The translations under genes and the position numbers were made by a program. Positions 1 to 9,505 of a stretch of 64,000 bases of DNA are shown piece by piece (the first letter of the stretch is position 1; each line of letters opens with the position of its first letter). This DNA comes from Salinibacterium hongtaonis (GTDB taxonomy: Bacteria > Actinomycetota > Actinomycetes > Actinomycetales > Microbacteriaceae), in the NCBI RefSeq assembly GCF_003065485.1, contig NZ_CP026951.1, positions 1,922,001 through 1,986,000 on the forward strand, given 5' to 3'. A model generated the notes under the pieces. The model saw only the letters and a list, made by a program, of their open reading frames with translations. It searched no databases and was not told the DNA's origin.

Positions 1-20
1 AAGTCCAGTATAGCAACATA

Positions 21-35
21 CCGACAGGCTGTCGG
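21..35. promoter_or_regulatory. Palindromic operator-like site before a membrane protein gene
   Basis: The 15-bp sequence CCGACAGGCTGTCGG is a perfect inverted repeat with 7-bp arms around one central G, flanked by ATA on both sides. It ends 13 bases before the ATG of the small membrane protein gene, so a bound repressor would block transcription or translation initiation. Palindromes of this size and GTCGG-type arms are typical of TetR-family operators. No regulator is visible because the window begins here; a TetR-type owner is an inference. Confidence 0.5.
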
Positions 36-48
36 ATACACTCAGGCT

Positions 49-411
49 ATGGAAATCCTGCGCGATGTACTTGTCATCCTCCACTTCATCGGCCTCGCCT
101 CCCTTCTGGGCGGCTTCTTGGTGCAGATGTCGGCCTTCCGCACCAAGTCGGCTGTAATCAACCCCGCAATCCTTCACGGTGCGCTTACCCAGCTCGTGAC
201 CGGGTTGCTTCTCGTCGTCCTCGCCGAGATGCGCGACGGCGAGGTGAACCACATGAAGATCGGCATCAAGCTGTTCATCGTCATCGTGATTTACGTGCTC
301 GCGCTGGTCAACCGCAAGAAGAAGCCGGTCTCCCCTGCGGTGCTCGGCACGATCGGTCTGCTCACGCTGACCAACATCGTGATCGCCGTCGTCGTCCCCG
401 GAATGGTCTAA
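49..411 (+). CDS. Small integral membrane protein of unknown function
   Basis: A 120-residue protein that is nearly all hydrophobic, with about four membrane segments (roughly residues 5-26, 41-60, 72-86 and 96-118) separated by short charged loops such as EMRDGEVNHMK and NRKKK. There is no signal peptide cleavage site and no catalytic motif I recognise. It starts with ATG just after a palindromic site and ends before a strong terminator shared with the convergent serA gene. The type of protein is clear, but its role is not; the palindrome suggests repressor control. Confidence 0.75.
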   Translation: MEILRDVLVILHFIGLASLLGGFLVQMSAFRTKSAVINPAILHGALTQLVTGLLLVVLAEMRDGEVNHMKIGIKLFIVIVIYVLALVNRKKKPVSPAVLGTIGLLTLTNIVIAVVVPGMV

Positions 412-428
412 GCCCTCACAGCAACGAC

Positions 429-462
429 GAGGCGCCCGCCGGAATCTTCCGGCGGGCGCCTC
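429..462. terminator. Bidirectional intrinsic terminator between the membrane gene and serA
   Basis: A 16-bp perfect stem (GAGGCGCCCGCCGGAA and its complement) around a 2-base loop, followed on the plus strand by a T-rich tail. It lies between two convergent stop codons, so it can end transcripts from both sides. Confidence 0.85.
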
Positions 463-482
463 TTCTGTTGTTGCGGCGGAGA

Positions 483-2075
483 CTAGGACTCCGTGATGTC
501 GATTTCCTTCATCACGTCGGCGTCGATAGCCACGCGAACCTTCTCGATCAGGCTCTCCGGTGCGGGCGAGTCGATCGTGAGAACGCTGAGCGCCTGGCCG
601 CCAGCCTCGCGGCGGCTGATCTGCATGCCAGCGATGTTGATGCCGGCGTCACCGAACTCCTTGCCATAGACCGCGACGATCCCGGGGCGGTCGGTGTAAA
701 GCATGACGATGTGGTGCTGAGAGATCGGCACCTCGACGTCGTGGCCGTTGATCTCGACCAGCTTCTCGATCTGCTTGGTTCCCGTGAGAGTCGCAGAAAC
801 CGAAAGCTGCGTGCCGTCAGTGAGACCGCCACGAATGGTCAGCAGGTTGCGGTATTCATCGCTCACGGGGTCAGTGATCAGGCGCACCTCGATGCCGCGC
901 TGGTCGGCGAGCAGGGGCGCGTTGACGTAGGACACCGTCTCGCTGACAACGTTCGTGAAGATTCCCTTGAGCGCGGCAAGCTTGAGCACCTTGACATCGA
1001 GATCCGCGATCTCGCCGCGAACCTCAACATCCACGCTCGTGACCGGTCCCTGGGCGAGAGCGCTGAAGATCTGGCCCAGCTTCTCCATGAGCGGAATGCC
1101 CGGGCGAACCGACTCGTCGATGACGCCACCGGCCACGTTCACCGCGTCGGGAACGAGCTCGCCATCGAGAGCGAGACGCACCGACTTGGCAACAGAGACG
1201 CCAGCCTTCTCCTGAGCCTCATCCGTTGACGCGCCGAGGTGGGGCGTCAGAACGATGTTGTCGAGGGTCGTGAGGGGCGAGTCCTGGGGGGGCTCGCTCA
1301 CGAAGACATCGAGACCAGCGGCGGCAATGCGCTTAGTCGACAGCGCCTCGAAGAGGGCATCCTCGTCGATAATTCCGCCGCGGCTGCAGTTCACGATGCG
1401 CAGGGTCGGCTTTGCCTTGGCGAACTCGGCTGCCCCAAAGAGGCCCGTCGTCTCCGGCGTCTTGGGAATGTGAATGGTGATGAAGTCGGACTGCTCGATG
1501 AGCTCGTCCAGGCTCACGACCGAAACGCCGAGCTGCTGTGCGCGCGTGGGCGTGACGTACGGGTCATACGCGATGAGGTTGGCGCCGAACCCTGCAAGTC
1601 GCTGAGCGACGAGCGTGCCGATGCGGCCGAGGCCAACAATGCCGATCGTCTTCTCAAAAAGCTCGATACCGGTGTACTTGGAGCGCTTCCACTCCCCCGC
1701 CTTCATGGACTGGTTCGCCTCGGGGATGAACCGGGCAAGGCTCAGGATGTGGCCCACCGCGAGTTCCGCTGCCGAGATCACGTTGGAGGTCGGCGCGTTC
1801 ACGACCATGACGCCAGCCGTCGTTGCAGCCTTGATGTCGACGTTGTCGAGCCCGACTCCTGCGCGAGCGATGACCTTGAGCTTCTTGCCTGCGGCAATCG
1901 CCTCCTCGTCCATCTTCGTGGCAGATCGGATCAGCACGGCAGACGCATCAGCGAGAGCCGACAGCAGCGCCGGACGGTCGGTGCCGTCTACCGAGCGGAT
2001 GTCGAAGTCGGGGCCAAGGGCCTCGACGGTTGCGGGCGAAAGTTCTTCAGCGATCAGCACGATCGGCTTTGCCAC
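483..2075 (-). CDS. serA: D-3-phosphoglycerate dehydrogenase
   Basis: Catalyses the NAD-dependent oxidation of 3-phosphoglycerate, the first step of serine synthesis. The N-terminal catalytic part holds a Rossmann motif GLGRIG near residue 146, followed by the substrate/NAD signature with NCSRGGIIDE and the catalytic HLGAST stretch. After it come the intervening ASB domain and a C-terminal ACT domain (about residues 455-530), the long form usual in actinobacteria. I chose the GTG at 2075 because it aligns with the N-terminus of M. tuberculosis SerA1 (xxPVVLIA) and gives 530 residues; in-frame ATGs at 2087 and 2120 would add 4 or 15 unconserved residues. Serine also feeds glycine, which links it to the gcv operon in this window. 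Confidence 0.96.
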   Translation of the reverse strand: MAKPIVLIAEELSPATVEALGPDFDIRSVDGTDRPALLSALADASAVLIRSATKMDEEAIAAGKKLKVIARAGVGLDNVDIKAATTAGVMVVNAPTSNVISAAELAVGHILSLARFIPEANQSMKAGEWKRSKYTGIELFEKTIGIVGLGRIGTLVAQRLAGFGANLIAYDPYVTPTRAQQLGVSVVSLDELIEQSDFITIHIPKTPETTGLFGAAEFAKAKPTLRIVNCSRGGIIDEDALFEALSTKRIAAAGLDVFVSEPPQDSPLTTLDNIVLTPHLGASTDEAQEKAGVSVAKSVRLALDGELVPDAVNVAGGVIDESVRPGIPLMEKLGQIFSALAQGPVTSVDVEVRGEIADLDVKVLKLAALKGIFTNVVSETVSYVNAPLLADQRGIEVRLITDPVSDEYRNLLTIRGGLTDGTQLSVSATLTGTKQIEKLVEINGHDVEVPISQHHIVMLYTDRPGIVAVYGKEFGDAGINIAGMQISRREAGGQALSVLTIDSPAPESLIEKVRVAIDADVMKEIDITES

Positions 2076-2191
2076 GAAATGATCCATTCGTCGAAGGGTT
2101 GGGTTGTCGCCGAGGCTCATTCAGGTCACGGCAGGGTCAGTTTAGTGCACCGCTCGCAGCCGACGTGACGGGCCAAGACGGGCCCAGCACG

Positions 2192-2560
2192 CTACAGAAG
2201 TGACGTCAGAGAGAGCGTCAACGCCGCCACGACGGCCAACCCGGTCAGGTAGAGAAGAGCCTGCACTCCCAGCGAGCGGCGGCGCCCGATCCACCACGCG
2301 ATGGCGAATGCTGTGGCGGGAAGCAGAAGGTTCACGATCAAGGTCGCCCACGGAACCGAGACCGGGGCGAGGTCGTTGTCTGCCAGGAACTCGTTGCGCG
2401 CATCCAGCAATTCGACGACGCCGAACAGATTGGTGATGGCCTCAAAAAAGTCCCAGGCATAAAACAGCGCGAAGACGATTGCAACCGTGATCGAGGGCCA
2501 TGAGCGCCGGGTTCGGGCGGTGACGGCTGGTGCAGATGCCGTGCCAGCGGTTTCGCTCAC
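2192..2560 (-). CDS. Small membrane protein, second of a coupled pair
   Basis: A 122-residue protein with three or four membrane segments: around residues 20-40, 62-82 and 90-118. The start is the GTG at 2560, preceded by a GGGAGG ribosome binding site and overlapping the stop of the upstream gene as GTGA; an open frame continues upstream but in unrelated low-complexity sequence. The 4-base overlap implies translational coupling with the preceding small membrane protein, so the two probably act together in the membrane. I do not recognise the family and give no function. Confidence 0.6.
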   Translation of the reverse strand: MSETAGTASAPAVTARTRRSWPSITVAIVFALFYAWDFFEAITNLFGVVELLDARNEFLADNDLAPVSVPWATLIVNLLLPATAFAIAWWIGRRRSLGVQALLYLTGLAVVAALTLSLTSLL

Positions 2561-2976
2561 GCTGAACCTCCCAGAATGAACGGCCACGGCACCAGCACGA
2601 CGGCGCCCAGCAGCAGAAGGAGAACACGAAGTAGTGGGCGTTTGTGCCGGGTAAGCACGAACACGGCGCCCATCCAAATCAAAGGAGATGCAATGGCCAA
2701 GAACTCACCGAGCTGGTACATGATCTCGGCGAAAAGGCTCGCCTGAGAGAACGTGTCTCGACCAACCGCGATGATCCATCCGACCACGTAGAGCAGGTAG
2801 ACGCCGCCCAGGATGCCGTAGAAAACAAGCAGGAGGGAGCTGCTCCCGGCGCTAGCGGATGCGGCTGCTGGCGCCTCTGACGACGGCTCGCTCGGGGCCT
2901 CCACCGGCCGAGCGGCGATGTTATCGGGTTCAGCGCCGTCCCAGGTCAGGGCCTCGTCGTCGGCTTCGGAGTGCAT
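2557..2976 (-). CDS. Small membrane protein with acidic low-complexity N-terminus
   Basis: A 139-residue protein. The first 45 residues are rich in Glu, Ala, Pro and Ser and probably lie in the cytosol. Three hydrophobic segments follow at about 47-70, 82-106 and 113-137. It begins 9 bases after the adenine deaminase stop codon on the same strand, so it is likely read from the transporter/deaminase transcript, and its stop overlaps the next gene's start (GTGA). No enzyme motif is visible. Proteins of this kind are common in actinobacteria without an assigned role. Confidence 0.65.
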   Translation of the reverse strand: MHSEADDEALTWDGAEPDNIAARPVEAPSEPSSEAPAAASASAGSSSLLLVFYGILGGVYLLYVVGWIIAVGRDTFSQASLFAEIMYQLGEFLAIASPLIWMGAVFVLTRHKRPLLRVLLLLLGAVVLVPWPFILGGSA

Positions 2977-2985
2977 GTACTGACT

Positions 2986-4026
2986 CTAGCGCCGAGCACT
3001 CAGTTGACTGCCCTGGTTGACGCCGATCCACTCGTCGATCTCTGCAAGGAGCTGCTGCTTGCGAGAATCCGGGGCGAAAGAGGCGACCACCGAGTTCTGG
3101 GCCAGCTCCACGAGCTTCGACTGAGAGAGCCCAAAGACCCTCTCAATCTGGGTGAAGTTGTCGCCGACGTAGCCGCCAAAATACGCGGGGTCGTCGGAGT
3201 TCACGGTCACGAACAGCCCGGCCTCGATGAGCGCCGGAAGGGCGTTGAATGCAACGTGCCCACCCAACCGCAGGTTGGAAAGGGGGCACACGGTTAGCGG
3301 GATGCGGTTCTCGCGCAAATAGTCCACGAGGTCGGAGTCCTCGAGGCTGCGCACGCCATGATCGATGCGCTCGACCTTGAGCAGGCGAAGCGCCTCCCAG
3401 ACATAGTCGGATGGCCCCTCCTCGCCGGCGTGGGCGACAAGACGGAGGCCGAGTTCGGCCGCCCGGGAATACACCTCAGCAAACAGACTCGGCGGAAACC
3501 CTGCCTCCGCAGAATCGAGGCCGACGCCGATGAGGTCGCCCACACGGTGCGCCACCGATTCGAGCGTCTCGTGAGCACTCGAGACGGGCAGGTCGCGGAG
3601 AAAGCACATAATGAGCCCGCCCGTTATGCCAAGCGTGCTGTGAGCATCCGCCGCTGCCCTGGTCAGGCCGTCGATGACCGTGTCGATCGAGACGCCCCTG
3701 CTCGTGTGGGCCTGGGGGTCAAAGAAGATCTCGGCGTGCCGCACGCCCTGAGCGCTCGCGCGCTCGTAATACGCCATCGCCAGTTCGTAGAAGTCCCGTT
3801 CTGTGCGCAGCACTGCCATGCACCCGTAGTACAGGTCGAGAAACGACACGAGGCCGTCGAAGCTATAGCTCTGCCTCAGCTCCTCGACGCTCGCATAGGG
3901 CAGCTCGATGCCGTTGCGCGCCGCGAGCGCAAAGACGAGCTCCGGCTCGAACGTGCCCTCAATGTGTAGGTGGAGTTCTGCTTTGGGGAGCCCGAGCAGG
4001 GAATGGGCAGGGGCGTGCTGTGACAT
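2986..4026 (-). CDS. Adenine deaminase-type amidohydrolase (adenosine/AMP deaminase superfamily)
   Basis: Predicted to deaminate adenine to hypoxanthine, or a related 6-aminopurine. Zinc ligand and catalytic motifs are complete: HLHIEGT (His19, His21), VAHAGEEG, IDHGVRS and NSDDPAYFGGY. The wording of these motifs, especially HLHIEGT and PAYFGGY, resembles bacterial adenine deaminases of the PA0148/Aah1 branch more than E. coli-type adenosine deaminase (HRHLDGN). The start is the ATG at 4026, preceded by AAGGAA; an open frame extends upstream to 4086 but adds an unconserved stretch. 346 residues fits the family. It follows an ABC importer operon by 75 bp on the same strand, which suggests salvage of an imported purine or purine-like compound. 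Adenosine as substrate cannot be excluded. Confidence 0.85.
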   Translation of the reverse strand: MSQHAPAHSLLGLPKAELHLHIEGTFEPELVFALAARNGIELPYASVEELRQSYSFDGLVSFLDLYYGCMAVLRTERDFYELAMAYYERASAQGVRHAEIFFDPQAHTSRGVSIDTVIDGLTRAAADAHSTLGITGGLIMCFLRDLPVSSAHETLESVAHRVGDLIGVGLDSAEAGFPPSLFAEVYSRAAELGLRLVAHAGEEGPSDYVWEALRLLKVERIDHGVRSLEDSDLVDYLRENRIPLTVCPLSNLRLGGHVAFNALPALIEAGLFVTVNSDDPAYFGGYVGDNFTQIERVFGLSQSKLVELAQNSVVASFAPDSRKQQLLAEIDEWIGVNQGSQLSARR

Positions 4027-4101
4027 GAAGTTCCTTGGGGGTACGGCAAGCAGAATTCTCGCGAGTGGCCGATTAGCTCCGGTCACCGCGCACCATCGAG
4101 C

Positions 4102-4947
4102 CTAGGGCCGGTGAGCGTCACCGATCGCCGCAGCACCCATCCTCGCCAAAACGATGTTCTCCACCAGTTGCGCGAGCGCATAGAGCACGACGGATGCCAG
4201 CGTCACCGCCACGACAGAAGACCAGACCTCAAAATTCTTGACCTGGGCGACCGCGGTGGTGATCGAGTACCCGAGCCCCTGCCCTGTTGCCAGCCATTCG
4301 GCCAGCAGCGCTCCCGTGATGGCGGCGGGCACAGAAATCCGCACAGCGGCGAAGAATGCGGGCATAGAGCTCGGCAGAGCCACTGTGCGCAGCACCGTGA
4401 GTCGGGTGCCTCCATAGACGGTGATGACATCAGCGATCTGAGCCGAAGCGCTGCGCAGGCCGAAGGCGATTGTCACGAGGGCGGGGAACAGCACGACGAT
4501 GGCACCCATGACGGCCGTCATCGTGATGCCGCGTCCAAATATGAGCATGAGAATGGGGGCGAGCGCGACGAGAGGAATAGATCTCAGCAGTAGCGCCATG
4601 GGCATGAGCGCCTGCTCGAGGCCCCGAGAGAGAGCGAACGCCAGGGCAACGATGAGTGCCACGAGAAGCCCGACGCTAAAGCCGATGCTCGCGTCGGCGA
4701 GTGTTATCAGCAGCAGCCCCCAGACCTTCGCCAGATTCTCGGGCGCATCCTCGCGAACGAACAACCAGTCGATCACGTCCAGAGGCGTCTTCGCCAGAAA
4801 GGACGAAATGTCGAGCACCGCGATGATTGCGAACCACGCACCGATCACGACAGCCACGGTGATGAGTGCCGTCGCCGCCGATCTGCCGAGACTGCTGGCG
4901 ACGGCGCGCACCGCCCCTCGGCGCACCATGGGCTCTCCGCCGCTCAT
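4102..4947 (-). CDS. ABC transporter permease, NitT/TauT-type
   Basis: One of two inner-membrane permeases of the importer encoded at 4.1-7.7 kb. The 281-residue protein shows about six membrane segments and a typical cytoplasmic EAA-like coupling region (VYGGTRLTVLRTVALPSSMP). The ATG at 4947 overlaps the stop of the upstream permease gene as ATGA, which fixes the start; the upstream extension of the frame is out of character. Family members pair with an NMT1/THI5-like binding protein and a single ATPase. The substrate cannot be read from the permease. Confidence 0.88.
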   Translation of the reverse strand: MSGGEPMVRRGAVRAVASSLGRSAATALITVAVVIGAWFAIIAVLDISSFLAKTPLDVIDWLFVREDAPENLAKVWGLLLITLADASIGFSVGLLVALIVALAFALSRGLEQALMPMALLLRSIPLVALAPILMLIFGRGITMTAVMGAIVVLFPALVTIAFGLRSASAQIADVITVYGGTRLTVLRTVALPSSMPAFFAAVRISVPAAITGALLAEWLATGQGLGYSITTAVAQVKNFEVWSSVVAVTLASVVLYALAQLVENIVLARMGAAAIGDAHRP

Positions 4948-5750
4948 GCCGCGACCACCTGCCCGGTGGACCACGGCGTCACGAACCGCGCGACCAGACC
5001 AAAAACCATGTACCCGAGAGCCGCGACGGCCCCCGAGATGAGCACGAGCGCCCAGGTCCTTTCGATGTTGGTCGACTGCGCCGCAATGATGAGCGCCGGG
5101 CCAACTCCGCGCTGCACACCGCCGAACCACTCCCCGAGCACTGCGCCGAGAAAGGCCGACGGAACCGCGATCTGCAGACCGGACAGTATTCCGGGAAGGC
5201 TCGCAACCGACCTCACCTTGCGAAGCTGCGTGAACCGCGATCCGCCATATACCGCGACGATATCCAGCGACGAGCGGTCGGCCGATTTGAGGCCGAGAAG
5301 AGTGTTGACCACGGTCGTAAAGAACACCGAGAGCGCGGCAAGCACGATGGCTGTTCCGGATGCTTCTCCTGCCTTGGGAGCGCCAATGACCACATAGATG
5401 AGCGGGCCGATAGCAACGAGCGGCAGACAGTAGGTGACGACGGCGACCTGCGTGACAACGCCCTCAAGGCGCGGCCAGACGAGCACCAGAGCCGATACGG
5501 CCAGCGCCAAGACCGTGCCCCAGAGAAACCCCTGGGCGGCCTCCCCGAGAGTCACTGCTACGTGGGTGAGATAGAAGCCGATTCCATCCTCGATGATCTT
5601 CTGCACGACACCCAGCGGCGTGGGAATAGCTCCTCGGTCACCAACGCCAGCATCGGCAAAAACCGTGACGGCACCGACCCACCAGAGCCCGATGATCACC
5701 GCGGCAGCAAGCGCAGCAGAGAGCCAGGCGGGCATCGCGTTCCTCGGCAC
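4944..5750 (-). CDS. ABC transporter permease, NitT/TauT-type
   Basis: Second permease of the same importer, 268 residues, about six membrane segments with the coupling motif VYGGSRFTQLRKVRSVASLP. It is paralogous to the downstream permease, so the membrane domain is probably a heterodimer. The GTG at 5750 lies 2 bases after the ATPase stop; an ATG five codons later is an equally possible start. Tight spacing in the order binding protein, ATPase, permease, permease shows one operon. Confidence 0.88.
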   Translation of the reverse strand: MPRNAMPAWLSAALAAAVIIGLWWVGAVTVFADAGVGDRGAIPTPLGVVQKIIEDGIGFYLTHVAVTLGEAAQGFLWGTVLALAVSALVLVWPRLEGVVTQVAVVTYCLPLVAIGPLIYVVIGAPKAGEASGTAIVLAALSVFFTTVVNTLLGLKSADRSSLDIVAVYGGSRFTQLRKVRSVASLPGILSGLQIAVPSAFLGAVLGEWFGGVQRGVGPALIIAAQSTNIERTWALVLISGAVAALGYMVFGLVARFVTPWSTGQVVAA

Positions 5751-5752
5751 CG

Positions 5753-6592
5753 CTACTCCACCACCGGTTCAAGTTCGCGTTCTGCCGAGCTGGTCGATTC
5801 TCCGCCGAACAACAGTTCGGATGCGCGGTCGTGCAGCGCGTGAAACTCCGGTGTCCGCATCATCTCGGCAACGCGGGGTCGAGGCAGATCCACGTCGATA
5901 ACCTCTTTGACGCGGCCGGGCCGTGCCGACATCACGGCCACCCGGTCAGACAAGAAAATGGCCTCAGAGATGCCGTGGGTCACCATGAGCGTCGTTGCCG
6001 GCTTCTCCGTCCAGATTCGAAGCAGCTCAATGTTGAGGCGTTGCCTCGTCATGTCGTCGAGCGCGCCGAAAGGCTCATCGAGCAACAGAACGGAGGGTTT
6101 GAGAACCAGGGAGCGGGCGATCGAGACCCTCTGTTTCATGCCCCCAGAGAGCTGCGCCGGTTTTGCCTTCTCAAACCCCGTGAGACCCACGAGGCTGATG
6201 AGGTCCGAAACATAGGCGTGATCCACGGGCAGCCCCGCAACCTCGAATGGCAGGCGGATGTTGCTTTCGACGCTCCTCCAGGGCAGAAGCGCAGCATCCT
6301 GAAACGCGATGCCCAGATTGTGGCCGGCGCGAAGCTCCGCAGGGTTCTTGCCGTCGACCATCGCGACCCCTGATGTCGGAGTCTCGAGGCCGGCCAGGAT
6401 GCGCAAGATCGTGGACTTGCCGCATCCTGAAGGCCCAAGCAACGAGAGAAAGCTCCCCTGCTCGCTCTGCAGCGTCGTATCGGCGAGAGCGACAACTCGG
6501 GAACGCCGCATCGCGAAGGTCTTGCTGAGGCCCGAAATGTGTATTCCGGTGCCCGAGACCTCGTCCCGGGCACCGGCTGTCTGAGAAGACAC
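5753..6592 (-). CDS. ABC transporter ATP-binding protein, NitT/TauT-type
   Basis: Energises the importer from the cytoplasmic side. The 279-residue protein has the Walker [10 protein letters not shown], the Q-loop in [10 protein letters not shown], the signature LSGGMKQR, the Walker [13 protein letters not shown] and the H-loop THG. It starts with GTG 14 bp after the binding-protein gene and is followed 2 bp later by the first permease. Residues match the SsuB/TauB/ThiZ branch, which serves small organic solutes rather than peptides or metals. Confidence 0.92.
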   Translation of the reverse strand: MSSQTAGARDEVSGTGIHISGLSKTFAMRRSRVVALADTTLQSEQGSFLSLLGPSGCGKSTILRILAGLETPTSGVAMVDGKNPAELRAGHNLGIAFQDAALLPWRSVESNIRLPFEVAGLPVDHAYVSDLISLVGLTGFEKAKPAQLSGGMKQRVSIARSLVLKPSVLLLDEPFGALDDMTRQRLNIELLRIWTEKPATTLMVTHGISEAIFLSDRVAVMSARPGRVKEVIDVDLPRPRVAEMMRTPEFHALHDRASELLFGGESTSSAERELEPVVE

Positions 6593-6606
6593 GATGTATC
6601 TGGCCC

Positions 6607-7671
6607 CTACTTGGCGTAGTCGAGCAGCTCGGGGTTCTCTTCGTAAACCTCGGCGAGCAGAGACATATCGAAGAGTAGGTCGGCGGTCACCTCGATGCCT
6701 GCGGCAGCGAGGGTCTGAATGCAGAGTTCCTGCATCTTCTCGCTGATGGTGAAGAGCCCGTTGGCCTCGGTCTCATCGCTCACGATCAGGTCGCGCGCCT
6801 GCACCTGAGCCTGCAGCAGTTCCTTCTCCATCGTCAGCCCGAGATCGCTGCCGAACACCTCGACGGCGAGGCGGGCAGCCTCATCCGTCTCGGCAATGGC
6901 ATCGGTCCAGCCCTTGATCTCGGCGACAAGGAGGGCCTTGAGAAGCTCGCGGTTGTTTTCGATGTCTGCGGTGTTCACGATGAGGCTCTCGGCAACAAAC
7001 GGCATGCCGTTGTCGGCAAATGGCAGGTTCACGGGCTTCAAGCCCTGAAGCTCAGCGTCAAGCGCCTCATTCGTGAGATAGGCAAACCATCCGTCGAGTT
7101 CGCCCGTGAAAAGGGGAGTCGGATCGTATTCAACGGGCACCGTGTTGACGTCGTCAAGCGTGAGGTCGTTGAGGGCGAGGAACGCCTCCCACAGGTTCTG
7201 GTTGCTCGCCTGCACGCCGATTGTCTTGCCCTTGAGGTCATTGACCGTTGCGATGTTGCCGTGGTCCTCAAGCGACAAGATCGTGAACGGGTTCTTTTGG
7301 TAGGTCGTGCCGATGATCGTGATCGGCGCACCCTCCTCCGCGATGACGGAGCCCGCCGAGATCGCGTTGCCGAGCCCCATGATCACATTGCCCGAGATGA
7401 CGGCCGCCTCGGTCGAGACTGGCCCTGGCACAAGCTCCACGGAGTCGAACCCTGCATCGGCGAAATAGCCGCGCTCCTCGGCGAAGAACTCGCCCGCGAA
7501 CTCCGCGTTTTTAATCCACGAGAGCTGGATGGCAATGTCGCCGAACGAGCCGTCCTCGCCGGAGGGCGTCTCGGCGCTGCTCCCGGCGCAGGCGCCGAGG
7601 AGAAGAGCCAGCGTCGCTGCCCCCGCCGTTGCCGCTGCTGCGCGGCGGGTGAATCCGTGGACAGGGAACAT
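6607..7671 (-). CDS. NMT1/THI5-like substrate-binding lipoprotein
   Basis: Extracytoplasmic ligand-binding component, 354 residues. The signal peptide ends in the lipobox LLGAC with Cys28 as the lipidation site. The mature protein opens with [16 protein letters not shown], the characteristic NMT1/THI5 start shared by ThiY-type pyrimidine-precursor and RibY-type flavin binding proteins. It heads the operon with ATPase and two permeases. No TPP riboswitch signature is visible upstream, which argues weakly against a thiamine-regulated pyrimidine importer. With an adenine deaminase-type gene downstream, an aminopyrimidine- or purine-like ligand is plausible; this is inference. Confidence 0.9.
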   Translation of the reverse strand: MFPVHGFTRRAAAATAGAATLALLLGACAGSSAETPSGEDGSFGDIAIQLSWIKNAEFAGEFFAEERGYFADAGFDSVELVPGPVSTEAAVISGNVIMGLGNAISAGSVIAEEGAPITIIGTTYQKNPFTILSLEDHGNIATVNDLKGKTIGVQASNQNLWEAFLALNDLTLDDVNTVPVEYDPTPLFTGELDGWFAYLTNEALDAELQGLKPVNLPFADNGMPFVAESLIVNTADIENNRELLKALLVAEIKGWTDAIAETDEAARLAVEVFGSDLGLTMEKELLQAQVQARDLIVSDETEANGLFTISEKMQELCIQTLAAAGIEVTADLLFDMSLLAEVYEENPELLDYAK

Positions 7672-7818
7672 TGACGGCCTCTTTCTCTCGGGGAAGCGCC
7701 TTGGCTGCTGAGATGCCGCCCGCAGGGAACGGCCGTTGGCGCGTGCTCGTCAGAGTAGAGACACGATGTTTCGTTGAGAGAGCCTCGATGTTTCGGCAGC
7801 GTTTCGAGCGCTACGAAC

Positions 7819-7859
7819 GATAAAGGGCCGGCACCCTTGTGAAGTGTCGGCCCTTTATC
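7819..7859 (-). terminator. Intrinsic terminator downstream of ilvC
   Basis: A 16-bp stem (GATAAAGGGCCGGCAC pairing with GTGTCGGCCCTTTATC, one G-T wobble) and a 9-base loop. It lies 40 bp past the ilvC stop and separates the ilv cluster from the ABC importer operon on the same strand. Confidence 0.85.
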
Positions 7860-7898
7860 AGGCGAGACGGGGCCTACCCGGCCCGCGGCTTAGTGAAC

Positions 7899-8978
<1,080 letters not shown>

Positions 8979-8995
8979 TCAGTCGGCAACCCACG

Positions 8996-9502
8996 TCAGT
9001 TCTTGAAAACGCGCTCGGTAATGCTCTTAGCTCCGCGCCCGATAGCGAGGAGCCCCGACTGGGCGATCTCCTTGATGCCATAGGGCTCAAGCACCTTGAG
9101 CAGGGCCTGGGTCTTGGCAGTGTCACCGGTGACCTCGATCACCACGGCATCCGTCGACACATCGACGATGCGTGCGCGGAACAGCGTTGCCGCTTCGAGG
9201 ATCTGGCTGCGAGTGGTGTTGTCCACTCGCACCTTGATGAGCATGTGCTCGCGCTGAACGGTCTGCGCTGGGTCGAGCTCGACAACCTTGATCACGTTGA
9301 TCAGCTTGTTGAGCTGCTTCGTAACCTGCTCAAGGGGCAGCTCGTCGACGTCGACGACGACGGTGATGCGCGAGAGACCCGCGATTTCACTCTTGCCAAC
9401 CGCAAGGCTCTCAATGTTGAACCCACGGCGCGCGAAGAGGCCAGCAACCCGTGTGAGCAGACCCGGCTTGTCTTCGACCAGGAGAGACAGAACATGACTC
9501 AT
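8996..9502 (-). CDS. ilvN: Acetolactate synthase regulatory subunit
   Basis: Small subunit that activates the catalytic IlvB and confers feedback inhibition by valine. The 168 residues begin with an ACT domain (SHVLSLLVEDKPGLLTRVAGLF, split by a short loop) and end with the C-terminal ALS small-subunit domain. It starts 3 bp after the ilvB stop (TAAGCAATG), with AGAGGAA inside the ilvB end as ribosome binding site, so it is translationally linked to ilvB. Confidence 0.96.
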   Translation of the reverse strand: MSHVLSLLVEDKPGLLTRVAGLFARRGFNIESLAVGKSEIAGLSRITVVVDVDELPLEQVTKQLNKLINVIKVVELDPAQTVQREHMLIKVRVDNTTRSQILEAATLFRARIVDVSTDAVVIEVTGDTAKTQALLKVLEPYGIKEIAQSGLLAIGRGAKSITERVFKN

Positions 9503-9505
9503 TGC

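Noticed and set aside
468-1229. Long plus-strand open frame across serA
   Set aside because: It is antisense to a full-length, motif-complete serA and has unnatural Arg/Asp/Leu-rich composition; it is a shadow of high G+C codon use.
7672-7818. TPP or purine riboswitch before the NMT1/THI5-like operon
   Set aside because: A CTGAGA occurs only on the wrong strand, and the partner ACCTGA-type block and purine core are missing.
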